A program made the position numbers and the translations under genes. The notes beneath the pieces were generated by a model. The model worked only from the letters and a program-made list of their open reading frames with translations. It did not search any database and was not told where the DNA came from. DNA of 64,000 nt from Geobacillus kaustophilus (GTDB lineage Bacteria; Bacillota; Bacilli; Bacillales; Anoxybacillaceae), in contig NZ_JYBP01000003.1 of NCBI RefSeq assembly GCF_000948285.1, positions 1,736,001-1,800,000 of the forward strand, in the 5' to 3' direction. Positions 19,454 through 30,152 of this stretch are shown here, in pieces (the stretch's first letter is position 1; each line of letters opens with the position of its first letter).

Positions 19454-20719
19454 CTATAGGAAAAATTTTTGAATGTCATTCCATGTCACCACAAGCATCA
19501 GCAACATCAGCAGGGCGAAGCCGATAAAATGGACCATTCCTTCTTTTTGCCGGTCGACCGGCTTGCCGCGCACCGCTTCAATGGCGAAAAAGAGGAGCCG
19601 CCCGCCGTCTAGCGCCGGCAATGGCAACAAGTTGACAATCCCCAGGTTGATGCTTAAAATCGCGCCCCATTTCATCAAGTAGTAGATCCCAGACTCAGCA
19701 ACTTTCCCGGTCGATACGGCGATGCCGACCGGTCCGGACAGCATGTCGAGATGAAAATGGCCGGTGATCAGTTGGCCGATCCCTGTTACAATTTCCCGCG
19801 TCCAGTAGTACGTCTCAATCAGCCCTTGCTTGATCGAGCCTAACACCGATTTTTCCATCGGCTGATAGACGCCGATCAAGCCGATCGTCTCCCCTTGCAC
19901 CGTTTTCGCCTCCGGAGTGACCGTCACACTCCGTTCTTTCCCATTCCGCTCAATTTGAAACTGAAGCGGTTCTCCCGGATGGGCGCGAATCGTGTTGACG
20001 ATTTCCGTCCACGTTTCCATCCGTTCGCCGTTAATGGCGATCACTTCATCCCCTTGCTTCAAGCCGGCGGCGCGCGCCGCTCCTTCCGGCGTCAGCTCGC
20101 CGATCACCGGCTTGTCGACCGGATAGCCTTGCAAAAGACCGATGATGATAAAGACAACGAGCGACAAGAGAAAGTTGGCGAGCGGTCCGGCCAAAATCGT
20201 CATCGTTCGCTGCCCGAGCGTTTTTGCCGCAAATTGGCGATGGTACGGAGCAATTTGAATCTCTTGGCGGTCGACGACGAAAAACGCCGGCTCCTTGACC
20301 GTAAACCGCTCGAACCGCTCGCCGTCCGTATAGCCGGTCACATACATGCCATGCTCTAAATCGGCCTCTTCCACTTCCACTACGCGGATATTTGGATAAT
20401 CGTCCTTATGGTTGAGGACGATTTTTTCCACTTGGCCGTTCTCATCAAGCAAAAGGCCGACGACTTGCCCCCGCTTCAATTCAATCGTCTCCGGGTCTTC
20501 ACCGGCCATGCGGACAAAGCCGCCAAGCGGGAGCAGGCGGATCGTGTACACCGTTTCGTTTTTCTTGAACGAAAACACTTTCGGCCCGAAGCCGATGGCA
20601 AATTCGCGGCACAAAATGCCGGCCCGTTTTGCCAGCAGCAAGTGGCCGAGCTCATGAAAAAAGACGAGGGCACCAAAGACGACGATAAATGAAATAATCG
20701 ATTCCAACGTTTCAACCAC
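19454..20719 (-). CDS. rseP: Site-2 intramembrane zinc metalloprotease RseP/RasP
   Basis: A 421-residue M50B protease (B. subtilis RasP/YluC) that cleaves anti-sigma factors and remnant signal peptides within the membrane. First transmembrane segment carries HELGH (residues 22-26); the second half of the active site is NLLPLPALDGGRLLF. One PDZ domain (about 205-275, VDKPVIGELTPEGAARAAGLKQGDEVIAING) and a beta-rich region sit between. Starts two bases after dxr ends. Confidence 0.95.
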   Translation of the reverse strand: MVETLESIISFIVVFGALVFFHELGHLLLAKRAGILCREFAIGFGPKVFSFKKNETVYTIRLLPLGGFVRMAGEDPETIELKRGQVVGLLLDENGQVEKIVLNHKDDYPNIRVVEVEEADLEHGMYVTGYTDGERFERFTVKEPAFFVVDRQEIQIAPYHRQFAAKTLGQRTMTILAGPLANFLLSLVVFIIIGLLQGYPVDKPVIGELTPEGAARAAGLKQGDEVIAINGERMETWTEIVNTIRAHPGEPLQFQIERNGKERSVTVTPEAKTVQGETIGLIGVYQPMEKSVLGSIKQGLIETYYWTREIVTGIGQLITGHFHLDMLSGPVGIAVSTGKVAESGIYYLMKWGAILSINLGIVNLLPLPALDGGRLLFFAIEAVRGKPVDRQKEGMVHFIGFALLMLLMLVVTWNDIQKFFL

Positions 20720-20721
20720 CT

Positions 20722-21870
20722 TTATGATAGTAGTGAGCGGACGTAGGCGCGCGCGTCCGCATCGATTTCACGAATGTCCTCAAGCTGCGGATCGCTCACT
20801 GGCCGATGGCGCTCGAGCGCGCGTTCAATCCACTCCTCGATGGCCAAAAACGGAATGCGCCCGGCTAAAAACGCCGCCACCGCCTCCTCATTGGCCGCAT
20901 TCAACACCGTCGGCAGCGAGCCGCCGCGCTTGCCAGCCTCATAGGCGAGACGCAAACAGCGATAGCGGTCGAAATCAACCGGGGCGAAATGGAGCGCCCC
21001 AAGCGAGATGAAATCAAGCGGCTTGGCGGATGGGAGCGGCAACCGCTTTGGATACGCAAGCGCATATTGGATCGGAACGCGCATATCCGGGGTTCCAAGC
21101 TGCGCCAATACACTTGTGTCACGGAACTGAACGAGCGAATGGATGATGCTTTCTCGATGCAAAACAACCTCAATCCGCTCATACGGCAGCCCGAACAGCC
21201 AATGAGCCTCAATGACCTCAAATCCTTTATTCATCATGGTCGCCGAATCAATCGTAATTTTTGCCCCCATCGACCAGTTCGGATGGCGGAGCGCCTCTTC
21301 GACCGTCACATCAGCGAGCTCTCCTCGCGTCTTGTCGCGGAAGCTGCCGCCGGATGCGGTTAAAATCAGTTTTTCGACGTGCTCCAACTTTTCCCCTTGC
21401 AAACATTGAAAAATAGCCGAGTGTTCGCTGTCCACCGGCAACAGCGGCACGCCGCGCCGCTTGGCTGCGGCCATGACGAGATGTCCGGCGACAACGAGCG
21501 TCTCTTTGTTGGCGAGGGCGATCGCTTTTCCCGCTTCAATCGCCTTCATCGTCGGCACAAGGCCGACGCTGCCGACGACAGCGGTGACGACAACATCGGC
21601 TTGTGGGCAAACGGCTGCTTCAATCAATCCTTCCTCTCCGTACACGATCGTCGTCCGCCCGCGGTACTCGCGATAAAGAACTTCATACGCATCACGGTCA
21701 GCGACGGCGACAAGACTTGGGGAAAATTCAGCGATCAGCCGCCTCGCCGCCTCGATATTTTTCCCGACCGATGCGGCGGCCAAGCGGAATTCGTCCGGAT
21801 GGGCGCGGATGACATCGAGCGCCTGCGTGCCGATCGATCCGCTCGCCCCTAATATACTAATATATTTCAA
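20722..21870 (-). CDS. dxr: 1-Deoxy-D-xylulose 5-phosphate reductoisomerase
   Basis: A 382-residue NADPH enzyme making 2-C-methyl-D-erythritol 4-phosphate in the non-mevalonate isoprenoid pathway, placed sensibly beside uppS. It has [14 protein letters not shown] (NADPH), ALANKETLV and ASGGSFRD active-site segments. The start is a choice between GTG 21879, touching the GGTGGGGA ribosome site, and TTG 21870, eight bases away; I prefer TTG on spacing. Confidence 0.95.
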   Translation of the reverse strand: MKYISILGASGSIGTQALDVIRAHPDEFRLAAASVGKNIEAARRLIAEFSPSLVAVADRDAYEVLYREYRGRTTIVYGEEGLIEAAVCPQADVVVTAVVGSVGLVPTMKAIEAGKAIALANKETLVVAGHLVMAAAKRRGVPLLPVDSEHSAIFQCLQGEKLEHVEKLILTASGGSFRDKTRGELADVTVEEALRHPNWSMGAKITIDSATMMNKGFEVIEAHWLFGLPYERIEVVLHRESIIHSLVQFRDTSVLAQLGTPDMRVPIQYALAYPKRLPLPSAKPLDFISLGALHFAPVDFDRYRCLRLAYEAGKRGGSLPTVLNAANEEAVAAFLAGRIPFLAIEEWIERALERHRPVSDPQLEDIREIDADARAYVRSLLS

Positions 21871-21890
21871 TCGTTTCACTCCCCACCCAC

Positions 21891-22685
21891 TTATCGTGCG
21901 ATTGCAAGCAATATGTACAATAGCGGCAGCACGAACAGCAAGCTGTCAAACCGGTCTAAAATGCCGCCATGTCCCGGCAAAATCCCCCCGGAATCTTTCA
22001 CGCCGTAATGGCGCTTAAATGCCGATTCGATCAAATCGCCGAGCTGACCGAACGCCGACAGCAGCAACGCGACGCCAAGCGCGGCTGCCAAACTGCCAAA
22101 CGGCGCCGCCGCCCACTCGTAAATCTCGGCGACAACAGCCGCGGAAGCGATGCCGCCGATGGCGCCTTCCACCGTTTTTTTGGGGCTGATCTCCGGCCAT
22201 AGCTTGCGCCGGCCAAACGCGCGGCCAAAGAAATACGCCCCAATGTCAGTCGCCCAAATGACAAACAAGGCATAAACGAAGTACACGAACCCAACCAAAC
22301 GAACAGCGCCGAAACAGAAAAACCCTACGCCGACATAGACGACCGCCAAAACGACAAACGCCGCCTCATCGAACGAGAGCGCATTTTTCGTCACGACCGT
22401 ACCGACAAGCAACAAAAAAGCCAAAGCGGCGATCACGCCAAACTTGACGGCCCCGGACACCACCCACTCGCCGCCGTAACGGGCGGGAACGAGCAGCAGC
22501 CAAAGGGCGATCAATCCAGCCGTTCCGGCAAACGACCCAAGACGCATCCCCTTCATACGCAGCAACTCAAACAGCCCGATCGTGGCCAATATATATGTTA
22601 CTATTATAAACGGAAATCCGCCAAAAATAACAATCGGCAAAAAGAGCGCCGCCGCTATGACTCCGGTGATGATTCGCTGCTTCAT
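21891..22685 (-). CDS. cdsA: Phosphatidate cytidylyltransferase
   Basis: A 264-residue multi-pass membrane enzyme producing CDP-diacylglycerol for phospholipid synthesis. About seven to eight hydrophobic helices; the signature near the C-terminus is [40 protein letters not shown]. The ATG (22685) overlaps the uppS stop by four bases. A longer open frame upstream lies entirely over uppS and is rejected. Confidence 0.95.
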   Translation of the reverse strand: MKQRIITGVIAAALFLPIVIFGGFPFIIVTYILATIGLFELLRMKGMRLGSFAGTAGLIALWLLLVPARYGGEWVVSGAVKFGVIAALAFLLLVGTVVTKNALSFDEAAFVVLAVVYVGVGFFCFGAVRLVGFVYFVYALFVIWATDIGAYFFGRAFGRRKLWPEISPKKTVEGAIGGIASAAVVAEIYEWAAAPFGSLAAALGVALLLSAFGQLGDLIESAFKRHYGVKDSGGILPGHGGILDRFDSLLFVLPLLYILLAIAR

Positions 22686-23455
22686 CGCGCTGACACTCCT
22701 CCAAATCGGCGGTCGCGCCGCTGGTAAGCGGCAATCGCCTCTAAGAAATGTTGCTCCGTAAAATCCGGCCATAAGACATCCGTAAACCAAAGTTCCGTAT
22801 ACGCCAACTGCCAAAGCATGAAATTGCTCAAGCGAATCTCCCCGCTCGTACGGATGAGCAAGTCAGGGTCAGCGAGCCCGCTCGTCATCAAGTACGAGGA
22901 AATGAGCGGCTCGGTGATGTCTTCCGGCGCGAGCATCCCGCGTTCAACGTCTTTGGCGATCTGCTTTACGGCGGCAGTGATTTCCGCCCGGCTTCCATAA
23001 TTAAGGGCAAAGTTTAACACAAGGCCGGTGTTGCCGCTTGTTTCCTTCACGGCTTTCTCGACCGCCCGGCGCGTATGATCAGGCAGCGCCTCCGCATGAC
23101 CGATCACTTGGACTTTGACATTTTCGGCGACGAGCTCGGGAAGAAACGTCGTCAAAAACTGTTCCGGCAGCTTCATCAAATAATCGACTTCACTTTTCGG
23201 ACGTTTCCAGTTTTCTGTCGAAAACGCGTAAAGCGACAAAATCTGAATCCCCAGCTCATTCGCAAAACGAGTGATTTTGCGCACAACCTGCATGCCTTCG
23301 TAATGGCCGGCCGCCCTCGGCAGCGCCCGCTTTTTCGCCCATCTCCCGTTTCCGTCCATAATGATGGCGACGTGGTTCGGCACCGGATGCCTGAGCACCT
23401 CTTCTTTCGTCACCGGGACGTCTTTCTCTTTTGTTTTTCGCATTTTATTGAACAT
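22682..23455 (-). CDS. uppS: Undecaprenyl diphosphate synthase
   Basis: A 257-residue cis-prenyltransferase making the C55 lipid carrier for wall synthesis. Signature VAIIMDGNGRWAKKR with catalytic Asp34, RAAGHYEGM, and FSTENWKRP. The tail has DLLIRTSGEIRLSNFMLWQLAYTELWF. SD GGAGG is seven bases before ATG. An extended minus-10 promoter candidate overlaps the frr terminator just upstream. Confidence 0.96.
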   Translation of the reverse strand: MFNKMRKTKEKDVPVTKEEVLRHPVPNHVAIIMDGNGRWAKKRALPRAAGHYEGMQVVRKITRFANELGIQILSLYAFSTENWKRPKSEVDYLMKLPEQFLTTFLPELVAENVKVQVIGHAEALPDHTRRAVEKAVKETSGNTGLVLNFALNYGSRAEITAAVKQIAKDVERGMLAPEDITEPLISSYLMTSGLADPDLLIRTSGEIRLSNFMLWQLAYTELWFTDVLWPDFTEQHFLEAIAAYQRRDRRFGGVSAR

Positions 23456-23487
23456 ACGAGTCCTCCGGGATCGTGTTTTGCCTTTCC

Positions 23488-23496
23488 ATTATAGCA
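23488..23496 (-). promoter_or_regulatory. Candidate extended minus-10 promoter for uppS
   Basis: TGCTATAAT on the minus strand is a perfect TATAAT with an extended TG. No good -35 exists at the right spacing; the terminator T-run occupies that space. It is 33 bases before the uppS start and would restart transcription after the frr terminator. Confidence 0.45.
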
Positions 23497-23526
23497 AAAA
23501 AACCCTCCATCAACATAGAGGGTTTG
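23496..23526 (-). terminator. Terminator of frr
   Basis: AAACCCTCTA... pairs with ...GGAGGGTTT and is followed by a run of seven T in total on the minus strand, 12 bases after the frr stop: a good intrinsic terminator. Confidence 0.85.
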
Positions 23527-23537
23527 CATCGTTTTGC

Positions 23538-24095
23538 CTATACTTCCATCACTTCTTTTTCTTTTTCTTTTGAGATGGCGTCAATTTTGGCGATGTGGTC
23601 ATCGGTCAGCTTTTGCACTTCGTCCGTGTAGCTGCGGAGCTCATCTTCCGTAATCTCTCCGTTTTTCTCGAGCTTTTTCAATTCATCGTTCGCATCGCGG
23701 CGGATGTTGCGCACCGCGACTTTCGCGTCTTCTGAATACTTTTTGACAAGCTTCGCCAGCTCGCGGCGCCGTTCCTCGGTGAGCGGCGGAATGACAAGAC
23801 GAATGACGGATCCGTCATTCGATGGCGTCAGCCCTAAATCCGATGCTAAAATCGCTTTTTCCATTTCTTTAATGGCCGATTTGTCGTACGGCTGAATGAC
23901 AAGCAGCCGCGCTTCCGGCACGCTGATGGAGGCCAGTTGGTTGATTGGCGTCGGCACGCCGTAATAGTCAACGGTTACTTTCTCAAGCAGCCCTGCGTTC
24001 GCCCGCCCGGCGCGAATGCTTGCCAGCTCGCGGGTGAACGCTTGCACCGCTTTATCCATCTTTTCTTTCGCCTGTTGGATCACTTGCTTTGCCAT
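23538..24095 (-). CDS. frr: Ribosome recycling factor
   Basis: A 185-residue RRF, full family length, that splits post-termination ribosomes with EF-G. Segments [35 protein letters not shown] and [14 protein letters not shown] are diagnostic. A coiled helical domain spans both ends with a beta domain about 31-104. It starts two bases after pyrH, so it is co-transcribed. Confidence 0.97.
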   Translation of the reverse strand: MAKQVIQQAKEKMDKAVQAFTRELASIRAGRANAGLLEKVTVDYYGVPTPINQLASISVPEARLLVIQPYDKSAIKEMEKAILASDLGLTPSNDGSVIRLVIPPLTEERRRELAKLVKKYSEDAKVAVRNIRRDANDELKKLEKNGEITEDELRSYTDEVQKLTDDHIAKIDAISKEKEKEVMEV

Positions 24096-24097
24096 CG

Positions 24098-25773
<1,676 letters not shown>

Positions 25774-25880
25774 AAAAAAATCCTCCTTCTCATTGTCCGG
25801 TATATGTATCGGCGCCGGCAACGGCTTCCCGTTTTACCCTTATTCGTTAGTATAGCCAAAAGTTGCTCATTTCTGTCTCA

Positions 25881-25921
25881 AAAAAAGGTGATAAAAGGCT
25901 TTCCCCTCTTATCACCTTTCT
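25881..25921 (-). terminator. Terminator after rpsB
   Basis: AAAGGTGATAAGAGG pairs with CCTTTTATCACCTTT around a GGAAAG loop and is followed by a T-run of eight on the minus strand. It sits between rpsB and tsf and may set their expression ratio. Confidence 0.85.
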
Positions 25922-25930
25922 TGTGCATCG

Positions 25931-26638
25931 TTACTCTGCCGCGACGGCCGCTTCTTCGCCTTGTTTCGCCTCAAGCACGGCGTCGGCGATTTTCGAAGTC
26001 AACAGCTTAACAGCGCGGATGGCGTCGTCGTTGGCCGGAATGACATAGTCAATTTCATCCGGATCGCAGTTCGTGTCGACGATGCCGATGATCGGGATGT
26101 TCAGCTTGCGCGCTTCCGCCACCGCGATCCGCTCTTTGCGCGGGTCGATGACAAACAACGCATCCGGCAGCTCTTTCATGTCTTTGATGCCGCCCAAAAA
26201 CTTCTCAAGACGCTCTTTTTCTTTTTTCAAGCGAATGACTTCTTTTTTCGGCAGAACGTCAAACGTTCCATCTTCTTCCATTTTTTCAATTTCACGCAGC
26301 CGTTTGATCCGCTTTTGGATCGTAGCGAAGTTCGTCAGCGTGCCGCCGAGCCAGCGTTGGTTGACATAAAACATGCCGCAGCGTTCCGCTTCTTCCTTCA
26401 CCGACTCTTGCGCTTGTTTTTTCGTGCCGACGAACAAAATTTTGCCGCCATTCGCCGCCAATTCGCGGACGAAATTGTATGCTTCCTCGACTTTCTTCAC
26501 CGTTTTTTGCAAGTCGATGATATAGATGCCGTTGCGCTCCGTGAAAATGTATTTTTTCATCTTCGGATTCCAACGGCGCGTCTGGTGTCCAAAGTGGACG
26601 CCAGCTTCAAGCAGTTGTTTCATCGAAATAACCGACAT
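25931..26638 (-). CDS. rpsB: 30S ribosomal protein S2
   Basis: A 235-residue S2 starting [27 protein letters not shown] with the conserved GGTLTNF and [32 protein letters not shown] segments. ATG 26638 follows AGGAGGAGCATAC. A leader of about 110 bases and a good promoter precede it; it is the first gene downstream of the fla/che cluster. Confidence 0.98.
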   Translation of the reverse strand: MSVISMKQLLEAGVHFGHQTRRWNPKMKKYIFTERNGIYIIDLQKTVKKVEEAYNFVRELAANGGKILFVGTKKQAQESVKEEAERCGMFYVNQRWLGGTLTNFATIQKRIKRLREIEKMEEDGTFDVLPKKEVIRLKKEKERLEKFLGGIKDMKELPDALFVIDPRKERIAVAEARKLNIPIIGIVDTNCDPDEIDYVIPANDDAIRAVKLLTSKIADAVLEAKQGEEAAVAAE

Positions 26639-26752
26639 GTATGCTCCTCCTGTTTCCTTAGTGGTTTTTGGTCCTCCGCCTGCCTCATCTTTCAGCAAGA
26701 CTGGAGTTGCCAGCACCGTTGCTGAAATCATCAGGCGTGTGTATTCACACCA
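26639..26752 (-). promoter_or_regulatory. rpsB 5' leader
   Basis: The transcribed leader carries a GTGTG/CACAC hairpin near its start, then a purine-rich part ending in AGGAGGAGC. S2 leaders in other bacteria are autoregulatory, but I see no motif that identifies a known class here. Confidence 0.35.
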
Positions 26753-26758
26753 TGAAAA

Positions 26759-26788
26759 AATATATCACAACTGCAAGCGGCAAATCAA
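26759..26788 (-). promoter_or_regulatory. Sigma-A promoter of rpsB
   Basis: TTGATT (26783-26788), 18-base spacer, TATATT (26759-26764) with an extended TG one base upstream on the minus strand. It starts just after the swrB stop codon. Confidence 0.65.
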
Positions 26789-26800
26789 GCTGTTATTCGC

Positions 26801-27427
26801 CTATTGATTCGTTTTTTGCGCAAATTTGAGCCATAGCTCGACTTCCGTTTTCCCTTTGCCGAGCTGTTTGGCAATTTCCTCGACCGCCGCCCCTTCCGCA
26901 TATAGGCGGCGGGCAAGCTCACTCGAGTCGGCTGGTCGGGCGAGTGAAAGTTCGAGCACATCCTTGACCGTTCCGATGTCTGGGAAATAGCCCAGCGTTG
27001 CGCTGGAGCGGCTTGTTTCTGTGCGTTTTTCGGTTTCTCCCTGCTCCGCCGGCTCGTTTTCCCCCTTCTTTGCTTCCGCTGTTCGCTTTTCGAACCCCGC
27101 TCCGATTTCACCGCCTCCTGCCCCCGGCATAGACGCCGTCTCTTTCCCGCTCGCGCCCCGTTGCACACTGGGCGCACCGTTCGTTTCCAGTGCAGAAACG
27201 AATGGAGCCGCTCCGCTGCCAAGCAACGAGTCAAGCTCAGCCAAAAATCGCTCGTTTTCTTCCTTCCAGGCAGCGAGATAAGCGGTCAAGGCTTCCTCTA
27301 GCTCCTCGGCCCGCCTCTCCGCCTCGCCAAGCCGCGACAGGCGAAGGAAAAGCACAATGATCAACCAAAACGACAAGGCGTGCAGCAGCAAACTGATCGT
27401 TAGCCAAAATGCCATCATGATGTTCAC
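26801..27427 (-). CDS. swrB: SwrB/YlxL-like membrane-anchored protein (DUF6115)
   Basis: A 208-residue protein at the end of the fla/che operon, as swrB is in B. subtilis, where it promotes FliP oligomerization and swarming. It has an N-terminal membrane helix (about 6-30), a Glu/Arg-rich coiled coil (31-70), a low-complexity Glu/Lys/Ala-rich linker (80-145) and a C-terminal helix-turn-helix-like end (YAEGAAVEEIAKQLGKGKTE). Sequence similarity to B. subtilis SwrB is in layout more than residues. GTG 27427 overlaps the previous stop by one base (TAGTG); ATG 27418 is an alternative. Confidence 0.75.
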   Translation of the reverse strand: MNIMMAFWLTISLLLHALSFWLIIVLFLRLSRLGEAERRAEELEEALTAYLAAWKEENERFLAELDSLLGSGAAPFVSALETNGAPSVQRGASGKETASMPGAGGGEIGAGFEKRTAEAKKGENEPAEQGETEKRTETSRSSATLGYFPDIGTVKDVLELSLARPADSSELARRLYAEGAAVEEIAKQLGKGKTEVELWLKFAQKTNQ

Positions 27428-27672
27428 TATCCTTGAATGTCGATCGTTTTTCCTTTATAAGGGTGTCCTCCAAAACGGGACGCCTCCTGCTCAAGACGGG
27501 CGCTCGTTCGTTTATCCGTCACCCGACGGCGCGCACGCTCCGCCCGCTTTTCACCGGCAGCTGCCATTTGCGCCTGCACTGCATAGGAGTGTTGTTGCGT
27601 CGAGGCTTGAAGCCTTTCCGCGTCGGGCGCTTTCGGCATGACGCTTTGCAACGCTGGAAGCTGGATGTCCAT
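27427..27672 (-). CDS. Small conserved-looking protein between sigD and swrB, function unknown
   Basis: An 81-residue product beginning MDIQLPALQSVMPKAPDAER, with GGGAGA upstream of the ATG (27672). No membrane segment or known domain. The middle is a charged, Arg/Ala-rich likely helix (about 40-65); the end is HPYKGKTIDIQG. B. subtilis, as I recall, has no gene here, but small proteins ending in a similar IDI segment occur beside flagellar sigma genes in other Firmicutes. It is 16 bases after sigD and its stop overlaps the swrB start, so it belongs to the operon. Confidence 0.7.
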   Translation of the reverse strand: MDIQLPALQSVMPKAPDAERLQASTQQHSYAVQAQMAAAGEKRAERARRRVTDKRTSARLEQEASRFGGHPYKGKTIDIQG

Positions 27673-27688
27673 CGCTTTTTCTCTCCCT

Positions 27689-28444
27689 TCATAGCTCTTT
27701 TTCAAAAAAGCGGCGCAGTTTCCAAAGCGCTTTTGCATGAATTTGCGAAATTCTTGATGTCGACAAATGCAAAAGTCTCCCGATTTCTGTAAACGTCAGT
27801 TCCTCTTTGTAAAACAAACTGATGACGAGCTGCTCTTTTTCATTCAACTGTCCGATGGCTTCAGCCAATTTTTCGATCATTTCCTGCTTGACGATTTGCT
27901 CCTCGGGAAGCGGAGCGCGGTCGTCGCGAACCGCCAATATTCCTTCATCTTCGTCGACGGTCGTCTGCCCGAGCGGCAGCCAATGGGAAAAAAACGTTTC
28001 ACTCGCCGCCGCCTGCACTTCCTCTTCCGTCATCCCGAGCTCAGCGGCGATCTCTTTCGCCGTCACCGATCGCATGTGCCGCTGTTCGAGCCGCTCGATG
28101 GCTTCCTCAATTTTTTTTGCCTTATCGCGCATGCTTCGCGGCAGCCAGTCTTCTTTGCGCAAACCGTCTAAGATGGCGCCGCGGATGCGGAACGAGGCGT
28201 ACGTGTCGAACTTCAAATCACGCGATGGATCAAATTTCTCCAACGCATCGTATAAGCCGACGAGTCCAAAGCTGACGAGCTCATCCTTCGGCACGGAGCT
28301 CGGCAGCGTCGCCGAAAGCCGCTGCACGTGGTAGAAAACAAGCGGCATATAGCGCTGCGCCAGTTCCTCGGCCGCGTGGCGGTTACGGCCGTTGATCCAT
28401 TCATCCCAGTATTTCCGTTCTTCTCCTTTTAGCGCGCTTCCCAT
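27689..28444 (-). CDS. sigD: Flagellar RNA polymerase sigma factor SigD (FliA)
   Basis: A 251-residue sigma-28 family factor that transcribes late flagellar, motility and autolysin genes. Region 2 has LVSFGLVGLYDALEKFDPSRDLKFDTYASFRIRGAILDGLR; region 3 has AKEIAAELGMTEEEV; region 4 ends with LTFTEIGRLLHLSTSRISQIHAKAL. SD GGGGGAG lies six bases before ATG. It is near the 3' end of the fla/che operon, as in B. subtilis, where distance from the promoter lowers its level. Confidence 0.97.
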   Translation of the reverse strand: MGSALKGEERKYWDEWINGRNRHAAEELAQRYMPLVFYHVQRLSATLPSSVPKDELVSFGLVGLYDALEKFDPSRDLKFDTYASFRIRGAILDGLRKEDWLPRSMRDKAKKIEEAIERLEQRHMRSVTAKEIAAELGMTEEEVQAAASETFFSHWLPLGQTTVDEDEGILAVRDDRAPLPEEQIVKQEMIEKLAEAIGQLNEKEQLVISLFYKEELTFTEIGRLLHLSTSRISQIHAKALWKLRRFFEKEL

Positions 28445-28483
28445 TTATTCTCCCCCTTGCCTTGCGGAAACGGCGCATCCCGG

Positions 28484-28981
28484 TCATATTTCCTTTATTT
28501 CTTGAGCGGCGGTGCGGATGGAGAGCACGCCCGTCTGCGGATTAAATTCGATCGTGCGGCCGCTATGGCCCCCGACATCTTCGGCGACGACCGGAATGTG
28601 AAACCGCTCGAGCTGCCTTTTCACTTCCTCCACATTGCGCGCGCCAATGCGCATCATATCGCCGCCAGCTGTCGAAAACGAAAACATTTGCGCCCCGCCG
28701 GCCAGCTTCGCTTTCAGCATCCCTTTCCGCCCGCCAGCGGCAATGACAAGCTGAACGAGCGCCTCGACCGCCGTATCAGCGTATTTGGCCGCATTGATGA
28801 CTCCGCCGCGCGCCATCGAGGAATGCGGAAGCATGACATGCGCCATGCCGGCAACCGCCTTGCCTGCATCGTAAATGACGACACCGACGCACGACCCAAG
28901 CCCGCACGTGCGGATGACATTCGGCGCTATGACGACCTCCATTTCCGCAATGCCGATTTTGACAGCCTGCGCTGTACTCAT
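28484..28981 (-). CDS. cheD: Chemoreceptor glutamine deamidase CheD
   Basis: A 165-residue CheD deamidates receptor glutamines and binds CheC. The catalytic pair is Cys31 in CGLGSCVGV and His48 in GMAHVMLP, at the same spacing as in T. maritima CheD (27/44). Its ATG overlaps the cheC stop (ATGA). Confidence 0.96.
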   Translation of the reverse strand: MSTAQAVKIGIAEMEVVIAPNVIRTCGLGSCVGVVIYDAGKAVAGMAHVMLPHSSMARGGVINAAKYADTAVEALVQLVIAAGGRKGMLKAKLAGGAQMFSFSTAGGDMMRIGARNVEEVKRQLERFHIPVVAEDVGGHSGRTIEFNPQTGVLSIRTAAQEIKEI

Positions 28982-29610
28982 AGACCATCCACACCTAGTG
29001 CTCGAAAGATGGTGGAAAACGACTCGGGGTCAGGCAGAAGAAAGAAATGGCCGTTGATGCTTTCGTCCGGGCGCCGTTCATCGTAAATGGCTGTGTCAAT
29101 CAAAATGGCGTAATCGCCAACACGCGACAGCTCAAGCAATCCGAACGACAGCACAGCTCCAATCATGTCGATGGCCAATGCCGGCACGGACGGGTGCAAG
29201 TTGAGCTGCGTAAAGTCAGCCAATGCCGACAAATACGAGCCGGCTAAAATATTGCCGAGCTCCTGAAGCGCCGAGCAGCCAAGCTCATGGGCTTCTCCTT
29301 GAAACGAAAACGAGTCATCGCCAATCATCCGGCGGACAAACCGCTCAGCCTGTTCCGGCGGCAGCACGAAAAACATGTTTCCTGGCGCTTCTCCTTCGAT
29401 GCGCAAATAGACGCACGCCACGACTTGTTCCGGTCCGCCGATTGATTCCATCATTTCGGCAAACGTCGCAATTTGAACGCGCGGCACCGCCATTTCAATT
29501 TTTTTGTTCAGCAACGTCGACAAAGCCGTCGCCGCGTTGCCGGCGCCAATGTTGCCGATTTCGCGCAAAATGTCAATATGCATCCCCGTCAAGTTGCGAA
29601 TATCGTCCAA
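28978..29610 (-). CDS. cheC: CheY-P phosphatase CheC
   Basis: A 210-residue CheC that dephosphorylates CheY-P and is stimulated by CheD. Two phosphatase centres are visible: [22 protein letters not shown] and [15 protein letters not shown], each with the Glu-x-x-Asn pair. No ATG exists at the N-terminus in this frame before [11 protein letters not shown] 29610 lies eight bases after AGAGGAG, and TTG 29616 two bases after. The earlier in-frame sequence overlaps cheW and is noise. Confidence 0.93.
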   Translation of the reverse strand: MDDIRNLTGMHIDILREIGNIGAGNAATALSTLLNKKIEMAVPRVQIATFAEMMESIGGPEQVVACVYLRIEGEAPGNMFFVLPPEQAERFVRRMIGDDSFSFQGEAHELGCSALQELGNILAGSYLSALADFTQLNLHPSVPALAIDMIGAVLSFGLLELSRVGDYAILIDTAIYDERRPDESINGHFFLLPDPESFSTIFRALGVDGL

Positions 29611-29632
29611 TGTCAACGCTCCTCTCCACGGG

Positions 29633-30070
29633 TTATCGGTCGAGCACTTTCGCCAAATCAAGCAAAATGAGGAGCCGATTCTCCACTTTTGCCACGCCGT
29701 CGATGTAACTTGCCTCAACGGAGCCAATGGCCTCTGGCGGCGGTTCGATGCTTTCCGACGGCAGATCAAGGACATCATTCGCGGCATCGACGATGAGCCC
29801 GACTTCCATATCCTCAAGAGCAACGATAATGATTCGCGTCTGTTCCCCATATGGTTCGGGGGCAAACTCGAACCGCTCGCGCAAATCGATGATCGGCGTC
29901 ACAACACCGCGCAAGTTGATGACCCCTTTTACATAATGGGCCGTTCCCGGCACGCGCGTGATCGGCTGCATTTTCTCGATGGAACGGACATGCTGCACCG
30001 GCAGAGCATATTCTTCTTCTTTCAGGCGAAACGCAATCACTTTCCAGTCTGCTTGCACGCTGGCCGTCAT
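29633..30070 (-). CDS. cheW: Chemotaxis coupling protein CheW
   Basis: A 145-residue CheW with two SH3-like subdomains linking receptors to CheA. Diagnostic VRSIEKMQPITRVPGTAHYVKGVINLRGVVTPIIDLRERF. Start chosen at ATG 30070 behind GGGGGAGGATTGG rather than an ATG 18 codons upstream. Confidence 0.96.
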   Translation of the reverse strand: MTASVQADWKVIAFRLKEEEYALPVQHVRSIEKMQPITRVPGTAHYVKGVINLRGVVTPIIDLRERFEFAPEPYGEQTRIIIVALEDMEVGLIVDAANDVLDLPSESIEPPPEAIGSVEASYIDGVAKVENRLLILLDLAKVLDR

Positions 30071-30152
30071 CCAATCCTCCCCCTTTTTTTCGACATGCCA
30101 CTGAAAACGGCGGATCAACGCCATAGGCGCCCCGCACCAACGCGGCCATCTC

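Noticed and set aside
25849-25882. Sigma-A promoter before tsf
   Set aside because: TATACT is present, but no acceptable -35 lies 16-18 bases upstream; TTGAGA is 21 bases away.
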